Assembly: GCA_036417435.1 (NCBI GenBank)
Contig: CM070903.1
Span: forward strand, 4,704,501 to 4,768,500
Length of the DNA: 64,000 nucleotides
From: Inia geoffrensis
Taxonomy: Eukaryota; Chordata; Mammalia; Artiodactyla; Iniidae
Reading direction: 5' to 3'
Made by a program: the position numbers and the translations under genes. Positions 1 to 11,360 of the stretch are shown in pieces. Each line of letters opens with the position of its first letter. Position 1 is the first letter of the stretch. The notes beneath the pieces are model-generated. The model was not told the origin of the DNA, did not search any database, and saw only the letters and a list, made by a program, of their open reading frames with translations.

Positions 1-45
1 GGGCCTTTGTATACCTTTGCTCTGGTTTCCCCAGGGTGCTAGCTT

Positions 46-536
46 CCTATTACTGTTGTGACAAACAACTACAATCCTAGTGGCTTAAAATAACACACAC
101 TGTCTTCCAGTTTTGGAGGTTAGAAGTCCTGAGATTAATGTGTCAGTAGGGCTGGTTCCTTCTGAAGTCTCTAAGGCAGACTCAGTTTCTTTGCCTCTTC
201 CAGCTTCTAGACGTCATCTGCATTTCTTACTTCACGGCCGTTTCCTTCATCTTTAAGGACAGCAGTGTAGCATCATTCCGGCTCTCTCCTGTCTCTGACT
301 TGGACCTCTGCTTCCACCATCACATCTCTCTGTGTATCTCTCACCCTCTGCCTCCCTCTTGTAACCATCATTGTGATTAGATTGGGCCCAACTCCTCAGA
401 TATTCCAGGAAAGGGTCCTCCTCTCAAGATCCTTAACGCATCTGCAAATTCCCTTTTTCCCTGGAAGGGAACATATTCACAAGTCCCAGGGATTAGGACG
501 TGAGCATCTTTAGGGGGCCATTACTCTGCCACCTCT
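46..536 (-). mobile_element. MLT1-type (ERVL-MaLR) LTR, minus orientation
   Basis: Read on the minus strand, the segment follows the mammalian MLT1 LTR pattern. It begins with a tggcagagtaatggccccc-like start, then a block describing a lost 5' half, and ends in a tgtgttattttaagccac-like 3' end followed by a tttgt block. The copy is heavily diverged and has no open reading frame, so it is an old solo LTR. The family name is from memory, and the subfamily (MLT1 letter) cannot be assigned by eye. Confidence 0.7.
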
Positions 537-753
537 CTAAGGATCAGGAGATATCCCCTGCAGCCTGTTCCCAGCAGGGTTGGGCATCCTGGCTGAGATG
601 CTCTGTTCTGTGTCATTAGGGACTGAGCTACTGGCTGAATCCTGCCCTGATGACCTACTTTCACCTTGAAGATAAAATAGCAAAACGCTTCGATATTTTA
701 GAAAGAGTAAATTCTGCAAGTAAAATGTAAATAATTTCTAGCCTAGGTACTAA

Positions 754-1170
754 TGTTACCAAAAGTGGGGGTCTGGCTGCTTGCCTCCTAAAAGCCAATA
801 CTCGAGAGGCAAGTTTGGTGAAAAGGAAAATTTGCTTTATTCCAGAGGCTAGCAACCTGGGGGGAGGATGGACTCATGTCTAAAGGCTGACTCCCCTCTG
901 CTGATCAGTGAGCAACAGCTTTTAAAAGGGAGTTTCAGGGGTGTATCAGCAGAGGGAGGGGGCCACATGCAAAAACAATACAGTCAGCTCTGACAGTCAT
1001 CTTGAAACTGGACATCGGTAGTCTGATCAGCGTCATCTTGATTGTTTTAAGTACAGTTAATCTTCAGTTCCAGCATCCGTCTGTTCCCATTTCTTTGAGG
1101 CCAGTTCTTGGAACTGTGGCAGCTGACATCATGGCTACAATCTGGTCATCATGTAGTTAACTTCTCCCAT
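754..1170 (-). mobile_element. ERV-type LTR, class unresolved, minus orientation
   Basis: On the minus strand the segment has LTR architecture. A TATA-like TTTTAAA lies at 921-927, an AATAAA poly(A) signal lies about 85 bases downstream (836-841), and the element ends in GGTAACA at 754-760. Just upstream in minus-strand sense, near 1170-1190, a purine-rich block (aaatgggagaag) could be a polypurine tract. This suggests a 3' LTR with old internal sequence beyond it. No gag, pol or env reading frame is recognisable upstream, so this is a remnant. The outer edge near 1170 is uncertain, and no target-site duplication was found. Confidence 0.5.
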
Positions 1171-2060
1171 TTGGTGGGGTTTTCAGTATCGACAAAACAG
1201 CTCAAAGGATATGACTCAGAATATTATCTATAGCCCTTGAGGAGGAACTAAGTCCTTCACTTTACCTAGTGCCTTAACTATCATTATTTTGTCCTGTTTG
1301 ACTGCTTTCGTTTTCTTCTGCATTTTCTCATTTCTCTGATTAAACTTATTTTCGGCTAAAGTTTTTCTACAGACAAAAGGCAGGTGGAGGACATGGGAGG
1401 GAAGGACCATAGGGTTCTGATCCGTTTCAATAACTCTGGCTCTTCGTGAGTTAAGGCAACTAGATCTTTAGAAACCAAGTCAGCACTCTCAAGACAGCTA
1501 GTTCGCACAGGCAAGTTTTTCAAAATTACAATCCTTGGTAATATTTGCATGACCTGCAGGCTGCCCTTTTTCAAAAGGAGCTGGGGATGCTTATTTATTT
1601 ATTTATTATTTCTTCAGGATTCCTCCTCTGATATGGAGAGGTCTAATCTGAAAGTCCAGAGAACTGATCACAGCAGAGGGCACGGCTGTTGATTTTGTGC
1701 TCTGGTCTGTTGTTTCCTTTTCCAGACCTTAAGTCGTTTTCAACAAAACAGTGAGAGACGTTTGATTACCTGCAGAAGCAGAGGCCTCAGGTATGTAATC
1801 AGGGCTGAACTGGAAACTCTGAGGGCTGAGTCTGGCCCTCAGATGACCAGATTCCCTCCCGGAGGAAGGGTAAGTGCAGACCACTTTGTGGGGCCTCTTG
1901 AATTCCCTCCATGCTTAATAATAGGATCAGAAGCTTCCCTGAATGAGATCGTCCAGGTAATCAATACAGTCCTTTCAGCTGTATTACACAATTTCAACCA
2001 ATCTCAGTAAACACAAGCAATCCTCTTTAAAAGATACTGAGTAAGAGAAAGATTTCGTTT
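1171..2060. other. Unclassified stretch, possibly decayed ERV interior
   Basis: This stretch lies directly upstream, in minus-strand sense, of the LTR-like element. Only short broken reading frames are present, and none resembles a known protein. A short ATTT run sits at about 1590-1610. The position is where retroviral internal sequence would be expected, but I cannot show homology. Confidence 0.3.
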
Positions 2061-3420
2061 GAACTGTCAGCACCAGCACACAGCAGGGCGGATGTGAGCT
2101 GGAGATGGTCCAACCCACATGGGCGTGGACCAGCCACCATCATATTCCACAGCCAGCCAGCCAGCCGTGCACAAGGCTGTGCATCCGGACGCAGCCTCCA
2201 TTGGCACAGCTTCGGTCCTGGTGTCCCACCTCTGGGGCTGGGCAGAGGCCTGCGGAGGCTCTATGGTTTCTGTTGAGGGACCTCTTTTTCCTTCTCTGTG
2301 ATCTGACCCCTCAGGTCTGGTGTCTCTGCTCCCTTCGCCTTGCTTGGGCGGGGTGGGGGGGCACAGGAATCTCTGCCAGTGCTCCCAGGACAGCTTTGCT
2401 AGTTGCCCTGCCAGCCATACCCTCTGAGATTGCCCTCTTCTTACTGCTGCTATCATGTTTTATGAGGGTCTTCGCTCTTCCTAAATCTGTCCCAAACCAC
2501 GTCCTTCAACCTCTCGGTACAGGGGAAGTTCCCACTCTCTCCCCTGGTGCCCACAAAGATACCCCCTGCACAAACTCTTAAATGAACTTCGGTTCTTACT
2601 AAAGACTGTTTTCTGACTGAGACAGAGAGATACTAAGGGAACAGTGACCTTCCTGCAATAGAAGAAGGGGGAAAGAAATCCACATTCACATTGCAAGTGG
2701 TTCTGCCACGAGATGGATCAGACAGGTTGGTGGGTGTGTCGGAGGTGCCCTGTGACATGCAGAGGTCCAGGAAGGCACCTTCAGCCCCGATGGCTGGGGA
2801 GAATGGGATGGGGTGGGGTAAGGAGCCTGAGTAGGGCCAGGACCGCCTGCAGGACCAGGTGCTTGGTGGCCACACGGTTCAGGACTTGAGTTCCTGAGGG
2901 GGTTGATTAGAAGGAGGTTGGACTTGGGTCCCAGGTCGTAGAATCCAGCAGGGAGTGGGCTCTCTAAGACCTAGAACCTGGACCTGGGACATACAAGGGG
3001 ACTGGCCCCAAATGCCCTATAGCCAATAAACTGGAGTGCAGTGTCCAAGCAGAGCAACAGAGGCCAGCAGCGGTGCTGAGCTTCCACCTGTGAGCTCTTG
3101 ACATCCCAGTGAAAAGGACCTTGACTCCAGAGCCAGGGGTGGGCCTCTCCGGCCATCTGCCAAAGGCTCCCCGTGGCTGGCCCTGCCTGCTCAAGTTCAG
3201 AGCATCCCATTTTTTCATCTGCACTCCTCATGGGCAACTGCTTGCTGGAGTGGCTGAAGAACAGCATCACCTTGCTTGGACGCTGAGTCGGCAGCCCTCA
3301 GCCCACCCCTTCTACACACTTGCCTGGCCCAGCTGGGCAGTGGGCGCTTCTGCTGGTCCCAGCCCATTTCCACCTACTGGTTCTTAACACAAACAGCTGT
3401 GTCCTGATGGATCCCAGGCT
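2061..3420. other. GC-rich unclassified stretch
   Basis: The composition is clearly richer in G+C than the surrounding AT-rich DNA, and several overlapping reading frames of 60-158 codons occur on both strands (for example 2105-2581 on plus and 2067-2456 on minus). Open frames on both strands at once are expected by chance in GC-rich DNA. None shows a domain, a repeat pattern or convincing splice junctions. I recognise no interspersed repeat. It could be single-copy DNA, a decayed exon or ERV interior. Confidence 0.3.
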
Positions 3421-4525
3421 CATCCCTCAATGCTTTGCTCAAATGCCATCCAGACAGCATCAATCATTTCACAGTTCTCTCCATAACTGTTATTTGTAGA
3501 TTTTTCCAAATTCCTAACAGATGTTAATCTTTGGGATTTGAGGACGAGAAATCTCAATTTCTGGGGATTCTCACGATCCCCACGAGCATAAGTTATTCTT
3601 AAAACACTTCCAATGTTCTTGATACTCTTTACTCACTGTTATCAAGACCTTAAAATGTTTTACCAATAAGAAACATTAAATTCAGCAGCATTTTCAAAGA
3701 ATTGCAACTCATAGCAGATATTCAAACACTGGGAAATGCTGGTGAAGATTGGTGAAAATTAAAATTTGGATCTCCTATCTGGGTTGATAGCACTATGCAA
3801 AGTTGCCAACTTAAGGACTTACTTTACTTTCAAAATTTATTGTTTCTTGGAACATCACTCATAAGACTTACGTAAAGTAAATATGTGATAAACTTATTCA
3901 TAATGATTTCATTTTCAAGAATGCCTCCCTCTTAACCGCCAGGAACGCACACTGCCATGAAAATGGCAAGAGGTGCAGGCCAGAGGAACTGATCCGAACT
4001 TGATCATTTATCTCCTAAGTGCTCCTGCCCCAGTAACTGGAAATTTCCACCTTAGCCTGTCTTTCCACTGTCAGGGTTTCCTGTTCCTGCCTTCAACTTG
4101 AGGCCAAGGGATTCCTCAAAATAGTCTCATCTTTTTGTTGATTGTTGAGCTATTTTCAAATGAGAATTCCAAGAGCGTTTTTTGTTTTCCTGATTTCTTG
4201 ACCATCATTTTTTTCTTGGACTTGAAGGTCTATGAAAACTTAAATTTCCAAGGAAACCTCAGGAAAGAATCCCTGCTTGGCAGCACTAGTTATGTGTATC
4301 TGCGTTATATTAGACATGTCTTTCCCTGGATTGTTTATGAACTCTGAGAGCAAACCAAAGACTGAACAATAATAACAATTTGATATTGTTATTAAGTTGC
4401 TATTAAATAAGTGTTTTGTTAAATAAATATTTAAATTTAACAGCAATAATAACTTCCTCTTCTTTTTCTCTTCCTTCTTTCCTCCTCATTCCCCTCCCCC
4501 CATGCCCTTCCTCATTCCTAGCGTT
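3421..4525. other. AT-rich stretch without recognised features
   Basis: There is no convincing gene. The first 100 bases contain wording similar to L2 3' ends (tccctcaatgctttgctcaaatg), which may be a short L2 remnant. The rest looks single-copy or too diverged to classify. Confidence 0.3.
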
Positions 4526-4582
4526 TCTCAAGCATTTACTACCTAAGCACTGAGCAGGGCTCAGTGCTTTATGTGTATTTTA
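4526..4582 (+). repeat. MIR SINE core fragment
   Basis: The short run agcatttactacc...agcactgagc...gtgctttatgtgtatttta matches the MIR core pattern (gcatttactatgtgcc...). It is a fragment only, abutting the old L1. Confidence 0.45.
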
Positions 4583-5260
4583 AAAGTTAACTTTATTGAA
4601 GTATAATTTATGTGCAAAAAAATGCACCCTTTGTAGCACACATTTCAAGAGTTTTGATGAATTTATCGTCACATAACCACCACAATCATGACATAGAACA
4701 TTTTTGTCACCTTGAAAATTTCCCTTTTACCTGTTTGCAACACAAGCAGCCAATGATCTGCTTTCTGTCACTGTAAATTAGTTTTGCTTTTCTAGAACTT
4801 CATGGGTCCGGAATCACTGATATGCATTCTTTGGGCTTTGACTCCTTTTGCTTAGTATGTTTTTGAGATTCATCCACGCTGTTGCATGTATTGATCGTTC
4901 ATTCCTTTCCTCTCTCCTTCTTTTCTTTTTTCACTGAGTTGTATCCATTTTGTGGATATATTATAATTGGTTTATCTGTTTACCCATTTTGAACAGTTGG
5001 GTGGTTTCCAGTTTTGGGCTATTTTTTTTTTCATAGTAAAGCTGCTATGAACATCCATGTACAAGTTTTTATGTGGACGTCCATTTTCATTGGGATAAAC
5101 ACTTAAGATTGGAAGTGTGGGCTGCATCATAAGTATATGACTAACTTTGTAAGAAATAGGCAAACTGTTTCTAAAAGTGGCAGAACCATTTAATTTACCA
5201 TCAGCAATATATGAGAGTTTCAAATGCTCCACATCCTTGCCAATATTTGGTATAGTCTGA
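4575..5260 (-). mobile_element. Old L1 (L1M-type) 3' part, minus orientation, first segment
   Basis: Read on the minus strand this is the 3' end of an old L1 ORF2 plus its 3'UTR. The plus strand shows the standard antisense L1 wording: the ttattgaagtataattta end, then gagattcatccacg, then the gtttaccca block and the ccacatccttgccaatatttgg block. The frame is destroyed by many substitutions and small indels. The same element resumes at 13793 after a SINE and the young L1, so those two inserted into it. Confidence 0.75.
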
Positions 5261-5467
5261 TTTTTTTTTTTTTTTTGCCATACGCGGGCCTCTCACCGCT
5301 GTGTCCTCCCCGCTGCAGAGCACAGGCTCCGGACGCGCAGGCTTAGCGGCCATGGCCCAGGGGCCCAGCCATTCCGCGGCATGTGGGATCTTCCCGGACC
5401 GGGGCACGAATCCGCATCCCCTGCATCGGCAGGCGGACTCTCAACCACTGCGCCACCAGGGAAACCC
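5261..5467 (-). mobile_element. CHR-type tRNA-derived SINE (cetacean class), minus
   Basis: A T run at 5261-5276 is followed by the reverse complement of the cetacean CHR SINE (gccatacgcgggcctctc ... gccaccagggaaaccc). The flanks ggtatagtctga (5249-5260) and ggtattatctga (5468-5479) match at 10 of 12 positions and form the target-site duplication. The copy is full length and moderately diverged. Its downstream duplication was reused by the neighbouring L1. Confidence 0.9.
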
Positions 5468-5472
5468 GGTAT

Positions 5473-5480
5473 TATCTGAC

Positions 5481-5484
<4 letters not shown>
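5473..5484 (+). repeat. Target-site duplication of the full-length L1, 3' copy
   Basis: The sequence tatctgactttt at the poly(T) end of the L1 is repeated exactly at 13781-13792 beyond its 5' end. One extra T on each side could make it 13 bp. Its last T residues merge with the tail. Confidence 0.9.
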
Positions 5485-5507
<23 letters not shown>

Positions 5508-5512
<5 letters not shown>

Positions 5513-5868
5513 CTTTATTGGGTTAAAATTGCTCTACAATGGTGTGTCAGTTTCTACTTTACAATAAAGTGAATCAGTTATATATATACAGACGTTCACA
5601 TATTTCTTCCCTCTTGCGTATCTCTCCTTCCTTCCCTCCCTATCCCACCCCTCCAGGCAGTCACAAAGCACCGAGCAGATATCCCTGTGCCAAGCGGCTG
5701 CTTCCCATTAGCTATCTACCTTACGTTTGTTAGTATATATATGTCCATGCCCCTCCCTCGCCCTCTCATAGCTCACCCCTCCCCCTCCCCATATCCTCAA
5801 GTCCCTTCTCCAGTAGGTCTGTGTCTTTATTCCTGTCTTACCCCTAGGTTCTTCATACATTTTTTTTC
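5508..5868 (-). other. L1 3'UTR with AATAAA and G-rich polypurine tract
   Basis: The segment runs from the ORF2 stop (5871-5869) to the A tail. AATAAA (minus strand, 5519-5514) lies about 7 bases before the tail. On the transcribed strand 5651-5634 reads GGGGTGGGATAGGGAGGG, which satisfies the four-run G-quadruplex rule. A second G-rich run lies at about 5790-5775. G-rich polypurine tracts are a known feature of mammalian L1 3'UTRs. Confidence 0.85.
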
Positions 5869-8800
5869 TTAAATTCCATATATATGTGTTAGCATACGGT
5901 ATTTGTCTTTGTCTTTCTGACTTACTTCACTCTGTATGACAGACTCGAGGCCTATCCACCTCATTACAAATAGCTCAATTTCGTTTCTTTTTAATGCTGA
6001 GTAATATTCCATTGTGTATATGTGCCACATCTTCTTTATCCATTCATCTGACGATGGGCACTTAGGTTGTTTCCATCCCCGGGCTATTGTAAATAGAGCT
6101 GCGATGAACATTTTGGTACACGCCTCTTTTTCAATTTTGGTTTTCTCAGGGTATATGCCCAGTAGTGGGATTGCTGGGTCATATGGTAGTTCTATTTTGA
6201 GTTTTTTAAGGAACCTCCATACTGTTCTCCATAGTGGCTGAACCAATTCACATTCCCACCAGCAGTGCAAGAGGGTTCCCTTTTGTCCACACCCTCTCCA
6301 GCATTTATTGTTTCTCGATTTTTTGATGATGGCCATTCTAACTGGTGTGAGATGATATCTCATTGTAGTTTTGATTTGCATTTCTCTAATGATTAATGAT
6401 GTTGAGCATTCTTTCATGTGTTTGTTGGCAGTCTGCATATCTTCTTTGGAGAAATGTCTATTTAGGTCTTCTGCCCATTTTTGGATTGGGTTGTTTGTTT
6501 TTTTGTCATTGAGCTGCATAAGCTGCTTGTAAATTTTGGAGATTAATCCTTTGTCAGTTGCTTCATTTGCAAATATTTTCTCCCATTCTGAGGGTTGTCT
6601 TTTGGTCTTGTTTATGGTTTCCTTTGCTGTGCAAAAGCTTTGAAGTTTCATTAGGTCCCATTTGTTTATTTTTGTTTTTATTTCCATTGCTCTAGGAGGT
6701 GGGTCAAAAAGGATCTTGCTGTGATTTATGTCATAGAGTGTTCTGCCTATGTTTTCCTCTAAAAGTTTGATAGTTTCTGGCCTTACATTTAGGTCTTTAA
6801 TCCATTTTGAGCTTATTTTTGTGTATGGTGTTAGGGAGTGATCTAAGCTCATACTTTTACATGTAGCTGTCCAGTTTTCCCAGCACCACTTATTGAAGAG
6901 GCTGTCCTTTCTCCACTGTATATTCCTGCCACCATTATCAAAGATAAGGTGTCCATATGTGCGTGGGTTTATCTCTGGGCTTTCTATTCTGTTCCATTGA
7001 TCTATCGTTCTGTTTTTGTGCCAGTACCATACTGTCTTGATTACTGTAGCTTTGTAGTATAGTCTGAAGTCAGGGAGCCTGATTCCTCCAGCTCCGTTTT
7101 TCGCTCTCAAGATTGCTTTAGCTATTCGGGGTCTTTTGTGTTTCCATACAAATTGTGAAAATTTTTTTTCTAATTCTGTGAAAAATGCCAGTGGCAGTTT
7201 GATAGGGATTGCATTGAATCTATAGATTGCTTTGGGTAGTAGAGTCATTTTCACTATGTTGATTCTTCCAATCCAAGAACATGGTATATCCCTCCATCTA
7301 TTTGTATCGTCTTTAATTTCTTTCATCAGTGTCTTATAATTTTCTGCATACAGGTCTTTTGTCTCCCTAGGTAGGTTTATTCCTAGGTATTTTATTCTTT
7401 TTGTTGCAATGGTAAATGGCAGTGTTTTCTTGATTTCACTTTCAGATTTTTCATCACTAGTATATAGGAATGCCAGAGATTTCTGTGCATTAATTTTGTA
7501 TCCTGCTACTTTACCAAATTCATTGATTATCTCTAGTAGTTTTCTGGTAGCATCTTTAGGATTCTCTATGTATAGTATCATGTCATCTGCAAACAGTGAC
7601 AGCTTTACTTCTTCTTTTCCGATTTGGATTCCTTTTATTTCCTTTTCTTCTCTGATTGCTGTGGCTAAAACTTCCAAAACTATGTTGAATAAGAGTGGTG
7701 AGAGTGGGCAACCTTGTCTTGTTCCTGATCTTAGTGGAAATGCTTTCAGTTTTTCACCATTGAGGATGATGTTGGCTGTCGGTTTGTCATATATGGCCTT
7801 TATTATGTTGAGGAAAGGTCCCTCTATGCCTACTTTCTGCAGGGTTTTTATCATAAATGGGTGTTGAATTTTGTCAAAAGCTTTCTCTGCATCTATTGAG
7901 ATGATCATATGGTTTTTCTCCTTCAATTTGTTAATATGATTTATCACATTGATAGACTTGCGTATATTGAAGAATCCTTGCATTCCTGGAATAAACCCCA
8001 CTTGATCATGGTGTATGATCCTTTTGATGTGCTGTTGGATTCGGTTTGCTAGTATTTTGTTGAGGATTTTTGCATCTATGTTCATCAGTGATATTGGCCT
8101 GTAGTTTTCTTTCTTTGTGACATCCTTGTCTGGTTTTGGTATCAAGGTGATGGTGGCCTCGTAGAAGGAATTGGGGAGTGTTCCTCCCTCTGCTATGTTT
8201 TGGAAGAGTTTGAGAAGGATAGGTGTTAGCTCTTCTCTAAATGCTTGATAGAATTCGCCTGTGAAGCCATCTGGTCCTGGGCTTTTGTTTGTTGGAAGAT
8301 TTTTAATCACAGTTTCAATTTCAGTGTTTGTGATTGGTCTGTTCATATTTTCTATTTCTTCCTGATTCAGTCTTGGTAGTTTGTGCATTTCTAAGAATGT
8401 GTCCATTTCTTCCAGATTGTCCATTTTATTGGCATAGAGTTGCTTGTAGTAATCTCTCATGATCATTTTTATTTCTGCTGTGTCAGTTGTTACTTCTCCT
8501 TTTTCATTTCTAATTCTATTGATTTGAGTCTTCTCCCTTTTTTTCTTGATGAATCTGGCTAATGGTTTATCTATTTTGTTTATCTTCTCAAAGAACCAAC
8601 TTTTAGTTTTATTGATCTTTGCTATTGTTTCCTTCATTTCTTTTTCGTTTATTTCTGATCTGATTTTTATAATTTCTTTCCTTCTACTAAGTTTGGGGTT
8701 TTTTTGTTCTTCTTTCTCTAATTGCTTTAGGTGTAAGGTTAGGTTGTTTATTCGAGATGTTTCCTGCTTCTTAAGGTGGGCTTGTATTGCTATAAACTTC

Positions 8801-9687
8801 CCTCTTAGAACTGCTTTTGCAGCATCCCATAGGTTTTGGGTCGTTGTGTCTCCATTGTCATTTGTTTCTAGGTATTTTTTAATTTCCTCTTTGATTTCTT
8901 CAGTGATCACTTCATTATTGAGTAAAGTATTGTTTAGCCTCCATGTGTTTGTATTTTTTACAGATCTTTTCCTGTAATTGATATCTAGTCTCATGGCGTT
9001 GTGGTCGGAGAAGATACTTGATACAATTTCAATTTTCTTAAATTTACCAAGGCTTGATTTGTGACCCAAGATATGATCTATCCTGGAGAATGTTCCATGA
9101 GCACTTGAGAAAAATGTGTATTCTGTTGTTTTTGGATGGAGTGTCCTATAGATATCAATTAAGTCCATCTTGTTTAATGTATCATTTAAGGCTTGTGTTT
9201 CCTTATTTATTTTCATTTTGGATGATCTGTCCATTGGTGAAAGTGGGGTGTTGAAGTCCCCTACTATGAATGTATTACTGTCGATTTCCCCTTTTATGGC
9301 TGTTAGTTTTTGCCTTATGTATTGAGGTGCTCCTGTGTTAGGTGCATAAATATTTACAATTGTTATATCTTCTTCTTGGATCGATCCCTTAATCATTATG
9401 TAGTGTCCTTCTTTGTCTCTTGTAATGGTCTTTATTTTAAAGTCTATTTTGTCTGATATGAGAATTGCTACTCCAGCTTTCTTTTGATTTCCATTTGCAT
9501 GGAATATCTTTTTCCATCCCCTTACTTTCAGTCTGTATGTGTCTCTAGGTCTGAAGTGGGTCTCTTGTAGACAGCATATATATGGGTCTTGTTTTTGTAT
9601 CCATTCAGCCAATCTGTGTCTTTTGGTGGGAGCATTTAGTCCATTTACATTTAAGGTAATTATCGATATGTATGTTCCTATTCCCAT
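5869..9687 (-). CDS. L1 ORF2 protein: endonuclease and reverse transcriptase, 1272 aa, intact
   Basis: ORF2p nicks the target DNA and copies L1 RNA at the nick. The frame runs 1272 codons from ATG to TAA with no internal stop, close to the 1275 residues of human ORF2p. Domains in order: an apurinic-type endonuclease at about 1-238, with N13, E42 (QETH), D144 (VGDFN) and H229 (SDHN) in the catalytic places; a linker containing the NKSPGPDG block at about 467-474; a reverse transcriptase at about 495-775, with D599 (SIDAEKAFD) and the FADD box at 699-702; and a C-terminal Cys/His segment with C1129, C1133, H1141, C1142 and C1146. These positions correspond to the human residues shifted by about one. 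The start follows ORF1 by 58 bases in a bicistronic RNA, as in other mammalian L1s. No truncation or missing catalytic residue was found. Confidence 0.95.
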   Translation of the reverse strand: MGIGTYISIITLNVNGLNAPTKRHRLAEWIQKQDPYICCLQETHFRPRDTYRLKVRGWKKIFHANGNQKKAGVAILISDKIDFKIKTITRDKEGHYIMIKGSIQEEDITIVNIYAPNTGAPQYIRQKLTAIKGEIDSNTFIVGDFNTPLSPMDRSSKMKINKETQALNDTLNKMDLIDIYRTLHPKTTEYTFFSSAHGTFSRIDHILGHKSSLGKFKKIEIVSSIFSDHNAMRLDINYRKRSVKNTNTWRLNNTLLNNEVITEEIKEEIKKYLETNDNGDTTTQNLWDAAKAVLRGKFIAIQAHLKKQETSRINNLTLHLKQLEKEEQKNPKLSRRKEIIKIRSEINEKEMKETIAKINKTKSWFFEKINKIDKPLARFIKKKREKTQINRIRNEKGEVTTDTAEIKMIMRDYYKQLYANKMDNLEEMDTFLEMHKLPRLNQEEIENMNRPITNTEIETVIKNLPTNKSPGPDGFTGEFYQAFREELTPILLKLFQNIAEGGTLPNSFYEATITLIPKPDKDVTKKENYRPISLMNIDAKILNKILANRIQQHIKRIIHHDQVGFIPGMQGFFNIRKSINVINHINKLKEKNHMIISIDAEKAFDKIQHPFMIKTLQKVGIEGPFLNIIKAIYDKPTANIILNGEKLKAFPLRSGTRQGCPLSPLLFNIVLEVLATAIREEKEIKGIQIGKEEVKLSLFADDMILYIENPKDATRKLLEIINEFGKVAGYKINAQKSLAFLYTSDEKSESEIKKTLPFTIATKRIKYLGINLPRETKDLYAENYKTLMKEIKDDTNRWRDIPCSWIGRINIVKMTLLPKAIYRFNAIPIKLPLAFFTELEKKFSQFVWKHKRPRIAKAILRAKNGAGGIRLPDFRLYYKATVIKTVWYWHKNRTIDQWNRIESPEINPRTYGHLIFDNGGRNIQWRKDSLFNKWCWENWTATCKSMSLDHSLTPYTKISSKWIKDLNVRPETIKLLEENIGRTLYDINHSKILFDPPPRAMEIKTKINKWDLMKLQSFCTAKETINKTKRQPSEWEKIFANEATDKGLISKIYKQLMQLNDKKTNNPIQKWAEDLNRHFSKEDMQTANKHMKECSTSLIIREMQIKTTMRYHLTPVRMAIIKKSRNNKCWRGCGQKGTLLHCWWECELVQPLWRTVWRFLKKLKIELPYDPAIPLLGIYPEKTKIEKEACTKMFIAALFTIARGWKQPKCPSSDEWIKKMWHIYTMEYYSALKRNEIELFVMRWIGLESVIQSEVSQKDKDKYRMLTHIYGI

Positions 9688-9745
9688 TTTCTAAATTGTT
9701 TTGGGTTCGTTGTTATAGGTCCTTTCCTTCTCTTGTGTTTCTTGT

Positions 9746-10651
9746 CTAGAGAAGTTCCTTTAGCAGTTGTTGTAAAGCTGGTTTGGTGGTGCTGAACTCT
9801 CTCAGCTTTTGCTTGTCTGTGAAGGTTTTAATTTCTCCATCAAATCTGAATGAGATCTTTGCTGGGTAGAGTAATCGTGGTTGCAGGCTTTTCTCCTTCA
9901 TCACTTTCAGTATGTCCTGCCACTCCCTTCTGGCTTGCAGAGTTTCTGCTGAGAGATCAGCTGTTAGCCTTATGGGGATTCCCTTGTGTGTTATTTGTTT
10001 TTTTTCCCTTGCTGCTTTTAATATGCTTTCTTTGTATTTAATTTTTGAGAGTTTGATTAATATGTGTCTTGGCGTATTTCTCCTTGGGTTTATCCTGTAT
10101 GGGACTCTCTCTGCTTCCTGGACTTGGTTAACTATTTCCTTTCCCATATTAGGGAAGTTTTCAACTATAATCTCTTCAAATATTTTCTCAGTCCCTTTCT
10201 TTTTCTCTTCATCCTCTGGAACCCCTATAATTCGAATGTTGGTGCGTTTAATATTGTCCCAGAGGTCTCTGAGACTGTCCTCAGTTCTTTTCATTCTTTT
10301 TTCTTTATTCTGCTCTGCAGTCGTTATTTCCACTAGTTTATCTTCCAGGTCACTTATCCGTTCCTCTGCCTCAGTTATTCTGCTATTGATCCCATCTAGT
10401 GTATTTTTCATTTCAGTTATTGTGTTGTTCATCTCTGTTTGTTTGTTCTTTAGTTCTTCTAGATCTTTGTTAAACATTTCTTGCATCTTCTCCATCCTTG
10501 CCTCCATTCTATTTCCGAGATTCTGGATCATCTTTACTATCATTATTCTGAATTCTTTTTCAGGTAGACTGCCTATTACCTCTTCATTTGTTAGGTCTGG
10601 TGCATTTTTATCTTGCTCCTTCATCTGCTGTGTGTTTTTCTGTCTTCTCAT
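9746..10651 (-). CDS. L1 ORF1 protein: RNA-binding chaperone, 301 aa, intact
   Basis: ORF1p trimerises, coats L1 RNA and acts as a nucleic-acid chaperone in the L1 RNP. The frame is open for 301 codons, ending ...LLKELL and TAG. A heptad-like charged coiled coil spans about 40-125. An RRM-like domain at about 137-232 contains NIRIIGVPE (138-146), RRNTPRHILIKL (190-201) and the strongly conserved IRLTADLSAETLQARREW (227-244). The C-terminal domain follows, with YPAK at 262-265. It is shorter than human ORF1p (338 aa), mainly because the N-terminus and the extreme C-terminus are shorter. The basic start MRRQKN fits known non-primate L1 ORF1 starts. A poly(A)-like run in the leader lies just upstream, at about 10705-10683. 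Confidence 0.95.
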   Translation of the reverse strand: MRRQKNTQQMKEQDKNAPDLTNEEVIGSLPEKEFRIMIVKMIQNLGNRMEARMEKMQEMFNKDLEELKNKQTEMNNTITEMKNTLDGINSRITEAEERISDLEDKLVEITTAEQNKEKRMKRTEDSLRDLWDNIKRTNIRIIGVPEDEEKKKGTEKIFEEIIVENFPNMGKEIVNQVQEAERVPYRINPRRNTPRHILIKLSKIKYKESILKAAREKKQITHKGIPIRLTADLSAETLQARREWQDILKVMKEKSLQPRLLYPAKISFRFDGEIKTFTDKQKLREFSTTKPALQQLLKELL

Positions 10652-11216
10652 TTTGCTTATCTTACTGTGTTTGGGGTCCCCTTTTTTTTTTTTTTTTTTT
10701 TTTTTGCAGGCTACACGTTCGTAGTTCCCGTTGTTTTTGATGTCTGTCTCCAGTGGCTAAGGTTGGTCTAGTGGGTTGTGTATACTTCCTGGTGGAGGGG
10801 ACTAGTGCTTGTGTTCTGGTGGATGAGGCTGGATCTTGTCTCTCTGGTGGGCAGGTCCACGTCTGGTGGTGTGTTTTGGGGTGTCTCTGGACTTATTATG
10901 ATTTTAGGCAGCCTCTCTGTTAATGGGTGGGGTTGTGTTTCTGTTTTGCTAGTTGTTTGGCATAGGTTTTCCAGCAGTGTAGCTTGCTGGCCGTTGAGTG
11001 AAGCTGGGTGCTGGTGTTAAGGTGGAGATCCCTGGGAGATTTTCGCCGTTTGATATTATGTGGTGCTGGGAAATCTCTTGTGGACCAGTGTTCTGAAGTT
11101 GGCTCTCTCCCCTCAGAGGTAGAGTCCTGATTCCTGGCAGGAGCAGCAAGAACCTTTCATCCACACAGCTCAGATTAAAAGGGAGAGAAAGTAGAGAGAA
11201 TTAGTAGAAATAGGAA

Positions 11217-11360
11217 GATAGAAAGAAAGAAGGGAAGGAGGGAAGGAAGGAAGGAAGGGAGGAAGGAGGGAGGGAAGGAAGGAAGAAAGAAAGAAGAAGG
11301 AAAGAAGGCCTGAAGGAAAGAAAGGAGGGAGGGAGGAAGGGAGGAAGGAAGGAAGGAAAA
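11217..11360 (+). repeat. (GGAA/GGGA)n purine tract inside the L1 5'UTR
   Basis: About 140 bases are almost entirely purine on the plus strand and built from ggaa and gaaa steps. A short version (gggaaggaaagaaagaaaga) occurs in each of the nearby 290-bp units, so this tract looks like an expanded form of the same unit segment. Confidence 0.85.

Noticed and set aside
2105..2581. 158-codon frame in the GC-rich stretch
   Set aside because: Open frames of similar length occur on both strands and in several phases over the same bases, which points to composition rather than coding.
7409..8977. Plus-strand frames of 143 and 152 codons at 7409-7867 and 8546-8977
   Set aside because: They are shadows of L1 ORF2 on the opposite strand.
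9912..10724. 270-codon plus-strand frame opposite L1 ORF1
   Set aside because: It is the shadow of the conserved ORF1 on the other strand, rich in Ser/Phe/Leu as expected from reversed Lys/Glu codons.
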